Shown: one piece after another, positions 26,730 to 34,281 of the stretch
How the letters are laid out: every line of letters begins with the position of its first letter
Position numbering within the stretch: position 1 is the first letter of the stretch
Source of the DNA: Rhodospirillales bacterium
Lineage (GTDB): Bacteria; Pseudomonadota; Alphaproteobacteria; Acetobacterales; Acetobacteraceae
Length of the DNA: 42,887 nt
Assembly (NCBI GenBank): GCA_025352565.1
Contig: JANXTF010000162.1
Location: 1-42,887, forward strand
Direction of reading: 5' to 3'
Position numbers and translations under genes: made by a program
Notes under the pieces: generated by a model
Seen by the model: the letters and a program-made list of their open reading frames with translations, nothing else
Databases searched by the model: none
Told to the model about the DNA's origin: nothing

Positions 26730-27421
26730 AGCACGAAACCGAACACGTCGCGAAAACCGGCCTCGCCAGGCCGGGTGATTTGCAGCGCGCGGGTGCCTTC
26801 CAGGCGGCGCACCCACCCCGCCGCGAAGGCGCGATGCAGGAGGGCGGAACCGAGCACGCCCGCGAGGTGCGGACGGCGCTCGCTCCAGTCCAGGCAAGGC
26901 CGGCAGAACAGGCGCCGATTCCGTGGTTTCGCGTCGAGGTCGATGCCGAACCCGGTCAGGAACTGCCGCCCCCGGCCAATGACCGTGCCGCCGTCCCCGT
27001 CGAGGCGGACATGGCCGCGCTCCACCATCGAGTCCGCGATGCGGACGGCAAGCCTTCCGGCGAGGTGGTCGTAGCAGGTCCGGGCATTGCGCAAGGCGGC
27101 ATCCCGAGGTCCCACGCGGATCGGTGCCGCCGCGGGTCCCGTCGGGCCATCGGCCACGCGCATCAGGCTCTCCAGCAGATGCGCGACATCGGCGGAGGCG
27201 AGACGGTGATAGCGGTGCCGCCCCTGGCGCTTCATGGCGATAAGCCGTGCCGCGAGCAGCTTCGCGAGATGGCCGCTCGCGGTCTGGGGCGTGACCCCGG
27301 CGTGGCCGGCCAGCTCGCGCGCGGTGAGCGCGCGGCCATCCAGCAAGGCGGTCAGCATGTTGGCCCGCCCTGGGTCTCCGACGAGCTGGGCGATTTCGGC
27401 AAGCGTCGCGGCGCTGGTCAT
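26726..27421 (-). CDS. ArsR-type winged-helix regulator with conserved C-terminal domain
   Basis: 231 residues. Residues 1-90 are an ArsR winged helix (LVGDPGRANMLTALLDGRALTARELA, then TPQTASGHLAKLLAARLIAMKRQGRHRYHRLA). Residues 100-231 form an additional domain with ARTCYDHLAG (113-122), CRPCLDWSERRPHLAG (173-188) and TRPGEAGF; I recall this combination from a widespread but poorly characterised regulator family. Cys116, Cys173 and Cys176 could bind metal or sense thiol chemistry; this is inference. It is divergent from the truncated ICL/PEPM gene, and two 12-bp palindromes lie between them. Confidence 0.85.
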   Translation of the reverse strand: MTSAATLAEIAQLVGDPGRANMLTALLDGRALTARELAGHAGVTPQTASGHLAKLLAARLIAMKRQGRHRYHRLASADVAHLLESLMRVADGPTGPAAAPIRVGPRDAALRNARTCYDHLAGRLAVRIADSMVERGHVRLDGDGGTVIGRGRQFLTGFGIDLDAKPRNRRLFCRPCLDWSERRPHLAGVLGSALLHRAFAAGWVRRLEGTRALQITRPGEAGFRDVFGFVL

Positions 27422-27565
27422 GCTTCACTCCGGCGATCCGTGGCCCGAGATTAGCCGCGAACGGCGGAGTATGCTTCGGCCGCGGCCGTATCATGGGTGC
27501 GCGCCTGGCGTGTAGCGTCGCGCGCGACACCCTGTGACCACTGCGCCAAGCCGACAGGAGCACCC
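27422..27565. promoter_or_regulatory. divergent region with two perfect 12-bp palindromes
   Basis: Between the ArsR-type gene and the ICL/PEPM-family gene lie CGGCCGCGGCCG (27477-27488) and GTCGCGCGCGAC (27517-27528), both perfect palindromes, 28 bases apart edge to edge. They are candidate operators for the divergent regulator. AGGAG at 27556-27560 is the ribosome binding site of the rightward gene. Confidence 0.35.
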
Positions 27566-28117
27566 ATGGATCACGCGACAAAAACGGCCGCTTCCCACCA
27601 CCGCAAGGCCGTGCTGTTCCGGGAATTGCACGCGCGCGCCGGATGCTTCGTCATCCCCAACCCGTGGGACGCGGGGAGCGCTGTCGAACGCGTGGCCGCC
27701 GCCGTCGAGGCGGCCCGTGCCGCGCCGGCGCCGTTCACGCTCACGGCGCGCGCGGAGAACTTCCTGCACGGGCGGTTGGACCTCGATGACACGCTGCTCC
27801 GGTTGCAGGCGTTCGAGAAGGCGGGCGCCGACGTGCTGTATGCGCCCGGCTTGCGCGACCTCGACGCGGTCCGCACCGTGTGCGCCAATTTGACGCGCCC
27901 GGTGAACGCCATTGCCGGGGCCGGCACGCCGCCCTTCACCGTGGCGCAATTCGCCGCAGCGGGGGTTCGGCGCGTGAGCCTCGGTTCGCTGCTCAGCCGC
28001 GCGGCACTCGGCGCCATGTACGCGGCGGCGCGCGAGGTGCGGGAACACGGCACTTTCGGCTTCGCCGCGCACGCGATGACATCGGCGACGGCGAACGGGG
28101 CGATGCGGGAAGGCTGA
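27566..28117 (+). CDS. isocitrate lyase/PEP mutase family protein with internal in-frame deletion
   Basis: 183 residues, where family members are about 270-290. The N-terminus FRELHARAGCFVIPNPWDAGSA (18-39) is normal, but the next residues, VERVAAAVEAARA, belong about 90 residues further on in homologues. The C-terminal part (LTARAENFLHGR, AGADVLYAPGL, VSLGSLLSRAALG) is again normal. The missing stretch carries the first barrel strands with the Asp/Glu metal ligands and the gating loop, so lyase or mutase activity is very unlikely. The frame is preserved and a good AGGAG precedes the ATG, so a protein may still be made. Best described as a probable degraded gene; a misassembly is also possible. 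Confidence 0.8.
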   Translation: MDHATKTAASHHRKAVLFRELHARAGCFVIPNPWDAGSAVERVAAAVEAARAAPAPFTLTARAENFLHGRLDLDDTLLRLQAFEKAGADVLYAPGLRDLDAVRTVCANLTRPVNAIAGAGTPPFTVAQFAAAGVRRVSLGSLLSRAALGAMYAAAREVREHGTFGFAAHAMTSATANGAMREG

Positions 28118-28125
28118 CCGCGAGG

Positions 28126-28602
28126 CTATTCCGCCAGCAGCGCCGCGCGGTGCTCGGCGTGGCCCGCCGGGTCGGCGAGGATGGCGAGCCGCCCGGCGGC
28201 GACCAGGGCGAAGCGGTGCAGCAAAGCGCGGCGCCGGGCGGGCGGCATCGGGTGCGCCGGCGCGTCGCGCAGCATCTCGGCGAGCGGCGGCGCCGCCACG
28301 ATCAGGCCGGTGGCGTCGGGCAGCAATTCCCGCGGGAAATCGAGATCGACGGCGAAATACAGCGCATCCGAGAATTCCCGGTATTCGTGCCATTTTGCGT
28401 CGCACAGGAAATCCCGCGCGCCGGATTTCACCTCGATGCAGGCAAAGCCGCCATCCGGCCGCAGCGCCAGGATATCGGCCCGGCGGCCGTTCGGCAGCGG
28501 CATCTCATGCACCGCGGCCCAGCCGAGTTGCGCGCACAGCCTTGCGGCGGCGCGGCGCACGGCCTCGGTGCGTTCGGGCAAGCCACGCCCCCCGTCAGGC
28601 AT
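28126..28602 (-). CDS. mmcB: MmcB-family DNA repair protein
   Basis: 158 residues. The core [26 protein letters not shown], followed by [17 protein letters not shown], has the Asp ... Glu-x-Lys order of the PD-(D/E)xK nuclease fold and is characteristic of alphaproteobacterial MmcB (DUF1052), linked to mitomycin C resistance and the damage response. The gene overlaps the end of phhB by eight bases (ATGCCTGA), so it is probably co-translated with it. No LexA-type box is apparent because the promoter would lie before phhB. Confidence 0.85.
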   Translation of the reverse strand: MPDGGRGLPERTEAVRRAAARLCAQLGWAAVHEMPLPNGRRADILALRPDGGFACIEVKSGARDFLCDAKWHEYREFSDALYFAVDLDFPRELLPDATGLIVAAPPLAEMLRDAPAHPMPPARRRALLHRFALVAAGRLAILADPAGHAEHRAALLAE

Positions 28603-28885
28603 CGGCGAGCAGGTCGATGGCTTTGGCCAACGCCACGTCGCGGTCGCTCAGGCCCCCCGCGTCATGCGTGGTGAGCGTGATCTCGACCTTGTTGTAGGTG
28701 TTGGACCATTCCGGGTGGTGGTCCTGCTTCTCGGCCAGCATCGCCACGCGGGACATGAACCCCCAGGCGGCGCTGAAATCGCGGAACTTGAACGCCCGGT
28801 GCAGCGCGTCACGATTGGGCAGCCGGGTCCATCGGGGCAGCGTGGCCGGCAGCATTGCGCGCGCCGCGTCGTCCAACGATTCCAT
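28595..28885 (-). CDS. phhB: pterin-4a-carbinolamine dehydratase
   Basis: 96 residues, normal for the family. Catalytic histidines lie in [11 protein letters not shown] (His56, His57) and LTTHDAGG (His74). It recycles the 4a-hydroxy-tetrahydropterin formed by aromatic amino acid hydroxylases, though no hydroxylase is in the window and many bacteria keep the gene for other pterin chemistry. The ATG at 28885 is preferred over an in-frame ATG at 28912 because homology starts there and GGGG precedes it. Divergent from the zincin gene with only about 55 bp between starts. Confidence 0.92.
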   Translation of the reverse strand: MESLDDAARAMLPATLPRWTRLPNRDALHRAFKFRDFSAAWGFMSRVAMLAEKQDHHPEWSNTYNKVEITLTTHDAGGLSDRDVALAKAIDLLADA

Positions 28886-28939
28886 CGTGTCCCCGATCCT
28901 GTGCTTGACCATATGGCGACCATCGCCTGCAAGTGTGGC

Positions 28940-29344
28940 ATGACCCAGCGCCAATTTACCACGGCCCCGAGCTCCGACGAAATCGCCGCGTTGGCCGAGC
29001 GGGCCTGGGCCGCGATCCCCGACGAACTCCGCCGCCACGTCAACAACGTCGGCATCGCGGTCGAGGAGATGGCCGACGACGCCACGCTGGACGAGATGGG
29101 CATCGAGTCGGCGTGGGATCTGACCGGCCTCTACACCGGCACGCCGCTGAACCAGCGCAGCGTGGGCGACATCGCCCGTACGCCGGACCTCATCTTCCTC
29201 TATCGCCAGCCGATCCTGCTCGAGTGGGTGGAGGCGGGCGAGGATTTATACCGTCTGGTCCGCAACGTGCTGATCCACGAGGTCGCGCACCATTTCGGCT
29301 TCAGCGACCCCGAGATCGAGGCGCTGGAAGCGCGCATGGATTGA
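28940..29344 (+). CDS. zincin-like metallopeptidase (PF06262 family)
   Basis: 134 residues. The zinc site [11 protein letters not shown] (113-123) fits the family's HExxHxxGxxD, with His113, Glu114, His117 and Asp123. The N-terminus [25 protein letters not shown] and [13 protein letters not shown] are typical of this short family of unknown substrate, cytoplasmic because no signal is seen. ATG at 28940 is chosen because family proteins start close to this point; an ATG at 28913 in the same frame would add nine residues. Neither has a good ribosome binding site. Confidence 0.85.
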   Translation: MTQRQFTTAPSSDEIAALAERAWAAIPDELRRHVNNVGIAVEEMADDATLDEMGIESAWDLTGLYTGTPLNQRSVGDIARTPDLIFLYRQPILLEWVEAGEDLYRLVRNVLIHEVAHHFGFSDPEIEALEARMD

Positions 29345-29395
29345 GCCGCCACCGGAAGGTTGCCAAAGGCGAGCAGGAACGCGGCGGCGCTCACG

Positions 29396-30568
29396 TCAGC
29401 CGCGCGGCAACTCCTGCTCGACCAGGCTCGCCCATAACGACGCCCCGATCGGCAGGATCTCGTCGTTGAAGTCGTAGAGCGGGTGGTGAACCGGGTTGCT
29501 GCCCTTCGCGCCGTTGGCCTGGCCGATGCGCACGAAGCAGCCCGGCACCTTCTGCGCCATGTAGCTGAAATCCTCTCCGCCCATGCCCGGCAGCTTCTGG
29601 CGGATCACTTTGCCCTCCCCCAGCAGCTTCGTGCCCGCCGCCGCCGCGCGTTCGGTGGCGTCCGCGTCGTTCACCACCGGCGGATAGCCGCGCTCGTACA
29701 CCAGCCGGGCGGTCGCGCCATGCGCCTGCGCCGTCAGCGCCACCGTCGCGTGCATGATGCGCTCGATTTCGTCCTGCACCTCGGGTTTCAGCGTCCGCAC
29801 CGTCCCGTTCAGCATGGCCACCTGCGGGATCACGTTGCTGACCTCGCCCGCGTGGAACTGGCAGATCGACAGGACGGCGCTGTCCAGCGGATCGGTGCGG
29901 CGGCTGACCACGGTTTGCAGCGCCAGCACGATATGGGCGCCCACGATCACCGGGTCGACCGTCGTGTGCGGCCGCGCCGCATGGCCGCCGCGCCCGTCGA
30001 TATGGATGGTGAAGGTGTCCGCCGCCGCGCACACGCCGCCGGCCACCGCCGTCATGGTGCCCACCGGCAGCGTGGAGTCGTTATGCGCGCCGAACACCAG
30101 GTCGCACGGGAAGCGCTCGAACAGCCCCTCATCGACCATGATCTTGCCGCCGCCCGCGTTCTCCTCCGCCGGCTGGAAGATGAAATGCACGGTGCCGTCG
30201 AAATTCCTCGTCTCCGCCAGATACTTCGCGGCCCCCAGCAGCATCGTCGTGTGGCCGTCATGCCCGCAGGCGTGCATCACGCCGGGATTCACGCTGGCAT
30301 GGGCGAAGGTGTTCCCCTCCGCGATCGGCAGCGCGTCCATGTCGGCGCGGATGCCGACGGCGCGCGTGGATGTGCCGTTCCTCAGCGTGCCGACGAGGCC
30401 GGTGGTGGCCAGCCCGCGCGTGACCTCGATGCCCCAGCTCTCGAGCTTTTTCGCCACCACGTCGCTGGTGCGGGTCTCCAGCAGGCCGATCTCGGGATGG
30501 GCGTGCAGGTCGCGGCGCCACTCGGTGAGTTCGTCGGCATTGGCGGCGATGCGGTTGATGACGGGCAT
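29396..30568 (-). CDS. M20-family amidohydrolase (hippurate/N-acyl-amino-acid hydrolase type)
   Basis: 390-residue metallo-amidohydrolase. Motifs: WRRDLHAHPEIGLLE at the N-terminus, GIRADMDALP, HACGHDGHT, FIFQPAEENAGGG with the catalytic Glu pair, GRGGHAARPH in the dimerisation lid domain, and LPGMGGEDFSYM near the C-terminus. These match HipO-like aminoacylases that split N-acyl amino acids. Start at MPVINRIAANADELTEWRRDLHAHPE is set by family alignment; the open frame upstream to 30745 enters hpaD. It is last in a six-gene minus-strand run, 76 bp after hpaD. Confidence 0.93.
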   Translation of the reverse strand: MPVINRIAANADELTEWRRDLHAHPEIGLLETRTSDVVAKKLESWGIEVTRGLATTGLVGTLRNGTSTRAVGIRADMDALPIAEGNTFAHASVNPGVMHACGHDGHTTMLLGAAKYLAETRNFDGTVHFIFQPAEENAGGGKIMVDEGLFERFPCDLVFGAHNDSTLPVGTMTAVAGGVCAAADTFTIHIDGRGGHAARPHTTVDPVIVGAHIVLALQTVVSRRTDPLDSAVLSICQFHAGEVSNVIPQVAMLNGTVRTLKPEVQDEIERIMHATVALTAQAHGATARLVYERGYPPVVNDADATERAAAAGTKLLGEGKVIRQKLPGMGGEDFSYMAQKVPGCFVRIGQANGAKGSNPVHHPLYDFNDEILPIGASLWASLVEQELPRG

Positions 30569-30644
30569 ACGGGTCTCGCTGTGAAACAATGATGACAGGG
30601 AGTGTCGCGCAATCGCATGGCGGGGGCAACGCGGCGGCGTTGGA

Positions 30645-31625
30645 TCACGCCGCCACGATCGGCTGCGCCTCCAGCACCGGTGCCCGCACCGCAAGCCCCG
30701 CGAACACGCTGCCCTCCTCGAACCAGCTTTTCGGCGCCGGGGCACCCCATAGCGTTTGCCGGCGCGGGTCCTTCAGATCCCAGCGGATCGGCACGAAATC
30801 CGGGTCCACCGTGAGGTAGTCGCTGTTGAACAGTTCGATCCGGTGGCCGTCCGGGTCGCGCAGGTAGAGGAAGAACGCGTTGGAAATCCCGTGCCGCGCC
30901 GGGCCGCGCTCCAGGCTCGCGAGCCAGCCGGTGGTCGCCAGCACGTCGCAGACATGGATGATATCGGTGATCGAGCTGACCCACACGCCGATATGATGCA
31001 GTCGCGGGCCGCGACCGTTGGTGAAGGCGAGGTCGTGCGTGTTGCCCTTGCGCTGCATCCATACCGCCCACAGCGCGTCGGTGTCCTCGGTCGCGGTGTA
31101 CTCGCTGGTGCGGAAGCCGAGCGAGGCATAGAAATCGTGGCTTGCCTGCACGTCCGGCGTGAAGCAGTTGATGTGGTCGATGCGCTGTGGATGGGTGCCG
31201 CGGTACTCGCCGTAGAATTGCAGGCGCCGCTCGGTCTGCTCCATGGCCGCGTAGAATTCGAGCGGCATCCCCAACGGATCGGCCGCGTGCAGCGTGCGCC
31301 CCTGATGCGGCATTTCCACGAAAACGCACGGCAACCCCTGCTGCGTGAACCAATGCGCGGCGCGTTCCAGATCCTCATCGCCATGCACCTTGAATCCGAG
31401 GCGCCGGATCGTCGGCGCCGCCGCGCGGCGCAGCACCACGCAATGATGGTTGCGCTCCTCCAGCCCACGCAGATACAGCGCATCGTCGGTCTGCCCGGTG
31501 GCGACGAAGCCCAGGGCGTCCACCCAGAAGGCCCGGCTGCGCGCGAGATCGGTCACGCCATATTCGATGTGGCTGGCACGGATAATGGTGAAGGGGGGAT
31601 GACGCGGTGCCGCGCGGATCGGCAT
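30645..31625 (-). CDS. hpaD: 3,4-dihydroxyphenylacetate 2,3-dioxygenase (type I extradiol)
   Basis: 326 residues, two vicinal-oxygen-chelate modules. Metal ligands are His151 (RIDHINCF), His211 (LHHIGVWV) and Glu264 (DGHRIELFNSDY), with a spacing almost the same as in Brevibacterium HPCD (155/214/267). His197 in THDLAF corresponds to the catalytic His200. The C-terminal lid with PIRWDLKDPRRQTLWGAPAP also matches. It opens the ring of homoprotocatechuate. Start follows the hpaF stop by one base. Only hpaD and hpaF of the pathway occur here; hpaE, hpaG, hpaH and hpaI must be elsewhere. Confidence 0.93.
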   Translation of the reverse strand: MPIRAAPRHPPFTIIRASHIEYGVTDLARSRAFWVDALGFVATGQTDDALYLRGLEERNHHCVVLRRAAAPTIRRLGFKVHGDEDLERAAHWFTQQGLPCVFVEMPHQGRTLHAADPLGMPLEFYAAMEQTERRLQFYGEYRGTHPQRIDHINCFTPDVQASHDFYASLGFRTSEYTATEDTDALWAVWMQRKGNTHDLAFTNGRGPRLHHIGVWVSSITDIIHVCDVLATTGWLASLERGPARHGISNAFFLYLRDPDGHRIELFNSDYLTVDPDFVPIRWDLKDPRRQTLWGAPAPKSWFEEGSVFAGLAVRAPVLEAQPIVAA

Positions 31626-31626
31626 G

Positions 31627-32007
31627 TCAGCCGCCTTTCGCATGCAGATTGTTCAGCTTCATCGAGCCCACCGGGTCGATCCGCGCTACTTCCAGCGAGA
31701 TCGCCAGGGGCGTCGTCTTGAAGACGGGATCGAGATGTTCCGTCACCGCCGCGAACACGTCCCGCGCAAACTTTGCCCGCGTCGCATCGTCGCGCCCCAC
31801 GCCGACGCGGCACTGGATTGCCACGAACGCGTTCGCCGGGTTTTCGTCGGCCACGACGAAATGCTCGCGCCGCTCCGCACGCGTGCGCAAGCCGCCGATC
31901 GGGACCATGCGGGTGGCCAGGGCGGCGCGATGCACCACACGCAGCAGGGCGGGCACATCGAGTGCTGCATCGAGGTTGGCGGAGTATTCGACCGTGATGT
32001 GCGGCAT
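31627..32007 (-). CDS. hpaF: 5-carboxymethyl-2-hydroxymuconate isomerase
   Basis: 126 residues, the same length as E. coli HpaF. The catalytic Pro2 follows the initiator Met (MPHITVEYSAN), the tautomerase-superfamily mechanism. Also visible are MVPIGGLRTRA, AFVAIQCRVGVGRD and the C-terminal SLEVARIDPVGSMKLNNLHAKGG. It isomerises CHM in homoprotocatechuate degradation, two steps after HpaD. Start at 32007 is fixed by Pro2; the longer open frame upstream is not coding. One base separates it from hpaD. Confidence 0.95.
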   Translation of the reverse strand: MPHITVEYSANLDAALDVPALLRVVHRAALATRMVPIGGLRTRAERREHFVVADENPANAFVAIQCRVGVGRDDATRAKFARDVFAAVTEHLDPVFKTTPLAISLEVARIDPVGSMKLNNLHAKGG

Positions 32008-32018
32008 GAAACGCCTCG

Positions 32019-32053
32019 CTTTCTTCCCCCTCCCCTCGACGGGAGCGGGAAAG
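32019..32053. repeat. short GC-rich inverted repeat between pgk and hpaF (repeat copy B)
   Basis: CTTTCttCCCCCTCCCctcgaCGGGAGcGGGaAAG forms an imperfect stem across the 49-bp gap between the pgk stop and the hpaF start. Its CTTCCCCCTCCC arm is shared with the copies at 24242-24343 and 36350-36430. Without a T-tract it is more likely a processing or attenuating hairpin than a full terminator. Confidence 0.55.
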
Positions 32054-32056
32054 TGG

Positions 32057-33244
32057 CTAACCCTCCAGCACGGCAACCCCCGGCAGCGTCTTGCCTTCCA
32101 TCCACTCCAGAAACGCGCCACCCGCACTCGAGACGTAGCTGAAATCCTCGATCACGCCCGCGTGCCGCAATGCGCCCACCGTGTCGCCGCCGCCGGCCAC
32201 GCTCCGGAGCCAGCCGGCGTTCGTGCCGATGGCGACCGCGCGGGCGAGTTCGGTGGTGGCGCGGTCGAAAGGCGGCGTCTCGAACGCGCCCAGCGGGCCG
32301 TTCCACACCACCGTCCGCATGTCCTGCAACCGCTTGACGAGCAACGCCACGGTCGCGGGGCCCACATCGAGGATCATCGCGTTGTCCGGCACGCCGTCAA
32401 TCGCCACTTCCATGGTGGGTGCGTTGGCGACGAATTGCGTCGCGGTCACCGCGTCCACCGGAAGCAGCACGTCGCAGCCGGCACTTTTCGCCATCGCGAG
32501 AATGTCGCGCGCCGTCTGGTGCATCGGCTTCTCCTGCAACGAGCGGCCGACATCGTGGCCCTGTGCCGCGAGAAACGTGTTCGCCATGGCGCCGCCGATC
32601 ACCAGCACGTCCACCCGGCCGCTCAGATTGCCCAGCAATTCGAGCTTGGTCGAAACCTTCGCGCCACCGACAATCGCCATCAGCGGCCGCGTCGGCGTGC
32701 CGAGTGCCGAATCCAGCGCCTCCAGCTCGGCCTGCATCAGCCGCCCGGCATAGCAGGGCATGCGATGCGCCACGCCCTCGGTGCTGGCATGCGCGCGGTG
32801 GGCGGCGGAGAACGCGTCTCCCACGAACACGTCGCCAAGCCCGGCCAGTTCGGCCGCGAACGCGGGGTCGTTGGCCTCCTCGCCGGCATGAAAGCGGGTG
32901 TTCTCCAGCACGCACACTTCGCCGTCATGCAGGGCCGCTATCACGCGCCGCGCCGCCGGACCCGTGGTGTCCTCGGCGAACGCCACACTCCGGCCAAGCA
33001 CCTTGCCCAACGCGACCGCCATCGGCGCCAGCGACATCGCCGGCACCCGCACGCCGTTCGGGCGGTCGAAATGGCTCAGCACAATCACGCGCGCGCCCTT
33101 CTCCGACAGTTCCCGGATCGTCGGCGACAGCCGTTCGATCCGGGTCAGGTCCGAGATATGCCCGTCATGCATCGGCACGTTCAAATCGGCCCGCAGCAGG
33201 ACGCGCTTGCCGCGCACGTCCAGTCCGTCCAGCGTGCGAACCAT
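32057..33244 (-). CDS. pgk: phosphoglycerate kinase
   Basis: 395 residues, normal family length. The N-terminal signature [60 protein letters not shown] and the nucleotide motif [13 protein letters not shown] are all present. It transfers the phosphate of 1,3-bisphosphoglycerate to ADP. GTG/ATG alternatives exist, but MVRTLDG at 33244 starts two bases after the gap stop and is preferred to an extension inside gap. Classical gap-pgk pair; no fba gene follows, and hpaF comes next. Confidence 0.97.
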   Translation of the reverse strand: MVRTLDGLDVRGKRVLLRADLNVPMHDGHISDLTRIERLSPTIRELSEKGARVIVLSHFDRPNGVRVPAMSLAPMAVALGKVLGRSVAFAEDTTGPAARRVIAALHDGEVCVLENTRFHAGEEANDPAFAAELAGLGDVFVGDAFSAAHRAHASTEGVAHRMPCYAGRLMQAELEALDSALGTPTRPLMAIVGGAKVSTKLELLGNLSGRVDVLVIGGAMANTFLAAQGHDVGRSLQEKPMHQTARDILAMAKSAGCDVLLPVDAVTATQFVANAPTMEVAIDGVPDNAMILDVGPATVALLVKRLQDMRTVVWNGPLGAFETPPFDRATTELARAVAIGTNAGWLRSVAGGGDTVGALRHAGVIEDFSYVSSAGGAFLEWMEGKTLPGVAVLEG

Positions 33245-33246
33245 GC

Positions 33247-34260
33247 TCAGAGGCTTCCGAACAGGGCGGCCGTGTCCGACATGCGGTTGGAGAAGCCCCA
33301 TTCGTTGTCGTACCAACCCATGACGCGGACCAGCACGCCGTCCACCACGGCGGTCTGCGTCGCGTCGAAGGTGCAGGAGGCGGGGGAGTGGTTGAAGTCG
33401 CTGCTCACCAGGGGGGCGGTGTTATAGTCGAGCACGCCTTTGAGCGCGCCCTCGCTCGCCGCCTTCATGGCGGCATTGAGTTCGTCCCTGGTCGGCGTCC
33501 GCTCCAGCATCACGTCGAGCGAGACCAGCGACACGTTGGGCGTCGGCACGCGGATGGCGGTGCCGTCGAGCTTGCCCTTCAGTTCGGACAGCACGAGGCC
33601 CACGGCGCGCGCCGCACCGGTGCTGGTCGGGATCAGGTTCGCCGCCGCCGCGCGGGCACGGTGCGGGTCCTTGTGAAGGCTGTCCACGGTGTTCTGGTCG
33701 CCGGTGTAGGAGTGGATGGTCACCATGTAGCCGCGCAGCACGCGGTAGTGGTCGTGCAGCACCTTGACCATCGGCACCAGGCAGTTGGTGGTGCAGGAGG
33801 CGTTGGAGATGACGGTCATCTCCTTGGTCAGCGAGGCGTGATTCACGCCGTACACGATGGTCGCGTCCACGTCGTCGGCCGGAGCGGACACGATCACCTT
33901 GCGGGCACCCGCCTGGAGCAGCCGGGACGCGCTCTCCTTGCTGGTGAAGATGCCGGTGCACTCCATCGCCACATCGACGCCCTGATACGGCACCTTCGTC
34001 GGGTCGCGTTCGGCCGACACCTTGATCGGCCCGTACACGCGGCCCTGATGGCGGATGGTGATGGTATCCCCGGACACTTCCACCACGCCGGGGAAGCGAC
34101 CATGAACGGTGTCGTAACGGAACAGATGGGCGCTGGCCTCGACGCTGCCCAGGTCGTTGATGGCGACGGGCACGACGTCCTCGCGCCCACTCTCGACGAT
34201 GGCCCGCAGCACAAGGCGTCCGATGCGCCCAAATCCGTTGATGGCGACCTTCACGGCCAT
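33247..34260 (-). CDS. gap: glyceraldehyde-3-phosphate dehydrogenase, type I
   Basis: 337 residues. NAD-binding INGFGRIGR (7-15), with Asp36 after Asn35 favouring NAD. The catalytic SNASCTTNC puts the nucleophile at Cys156, and [11 protein letters not shown], the [16 protein letters not shown]-loop and [12 protein letters not shown] at the end are standard. Glycolytic or gluconeogenic role. AAAGGA lies about eleven bases before the ATG. It is 21 bp downstream of the transketolase-like gene and two bases before pgk. Confidence 0.98.
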   Translation of the reverse strand: MAVKVAINGFGRIGRLVLRAIVESGREDVVPVAINDLGSVEASAHLFRYDTVHGRFPGVVEVSGDTITIRHQGRVYGPIKVSAERDPTKVPYQGVDVAMECTGIFTSKESASRLLQAGARKVIVSAPADDVDATIVYGVNHASLTKEMTVISNASCTTNCLVPMVKVLHDHYRVLRGYMVTIHSYTGDQNTVDSLHKDPHRARAAAANLIPTSTGAARAVGLVLSELKGKLDGTAIRVPTPNVSLVSLDVMLERTPTRDELNAAMKAASEGALKGVLDYNTAPLVSSDFNHSPASCTFDATQTAVVDGVLVRVMGWYDNEWGFSNRMSDTAALFGSL

Positions 34261-34281
34261 AATAGGTAAGTCCTTTCTGGT

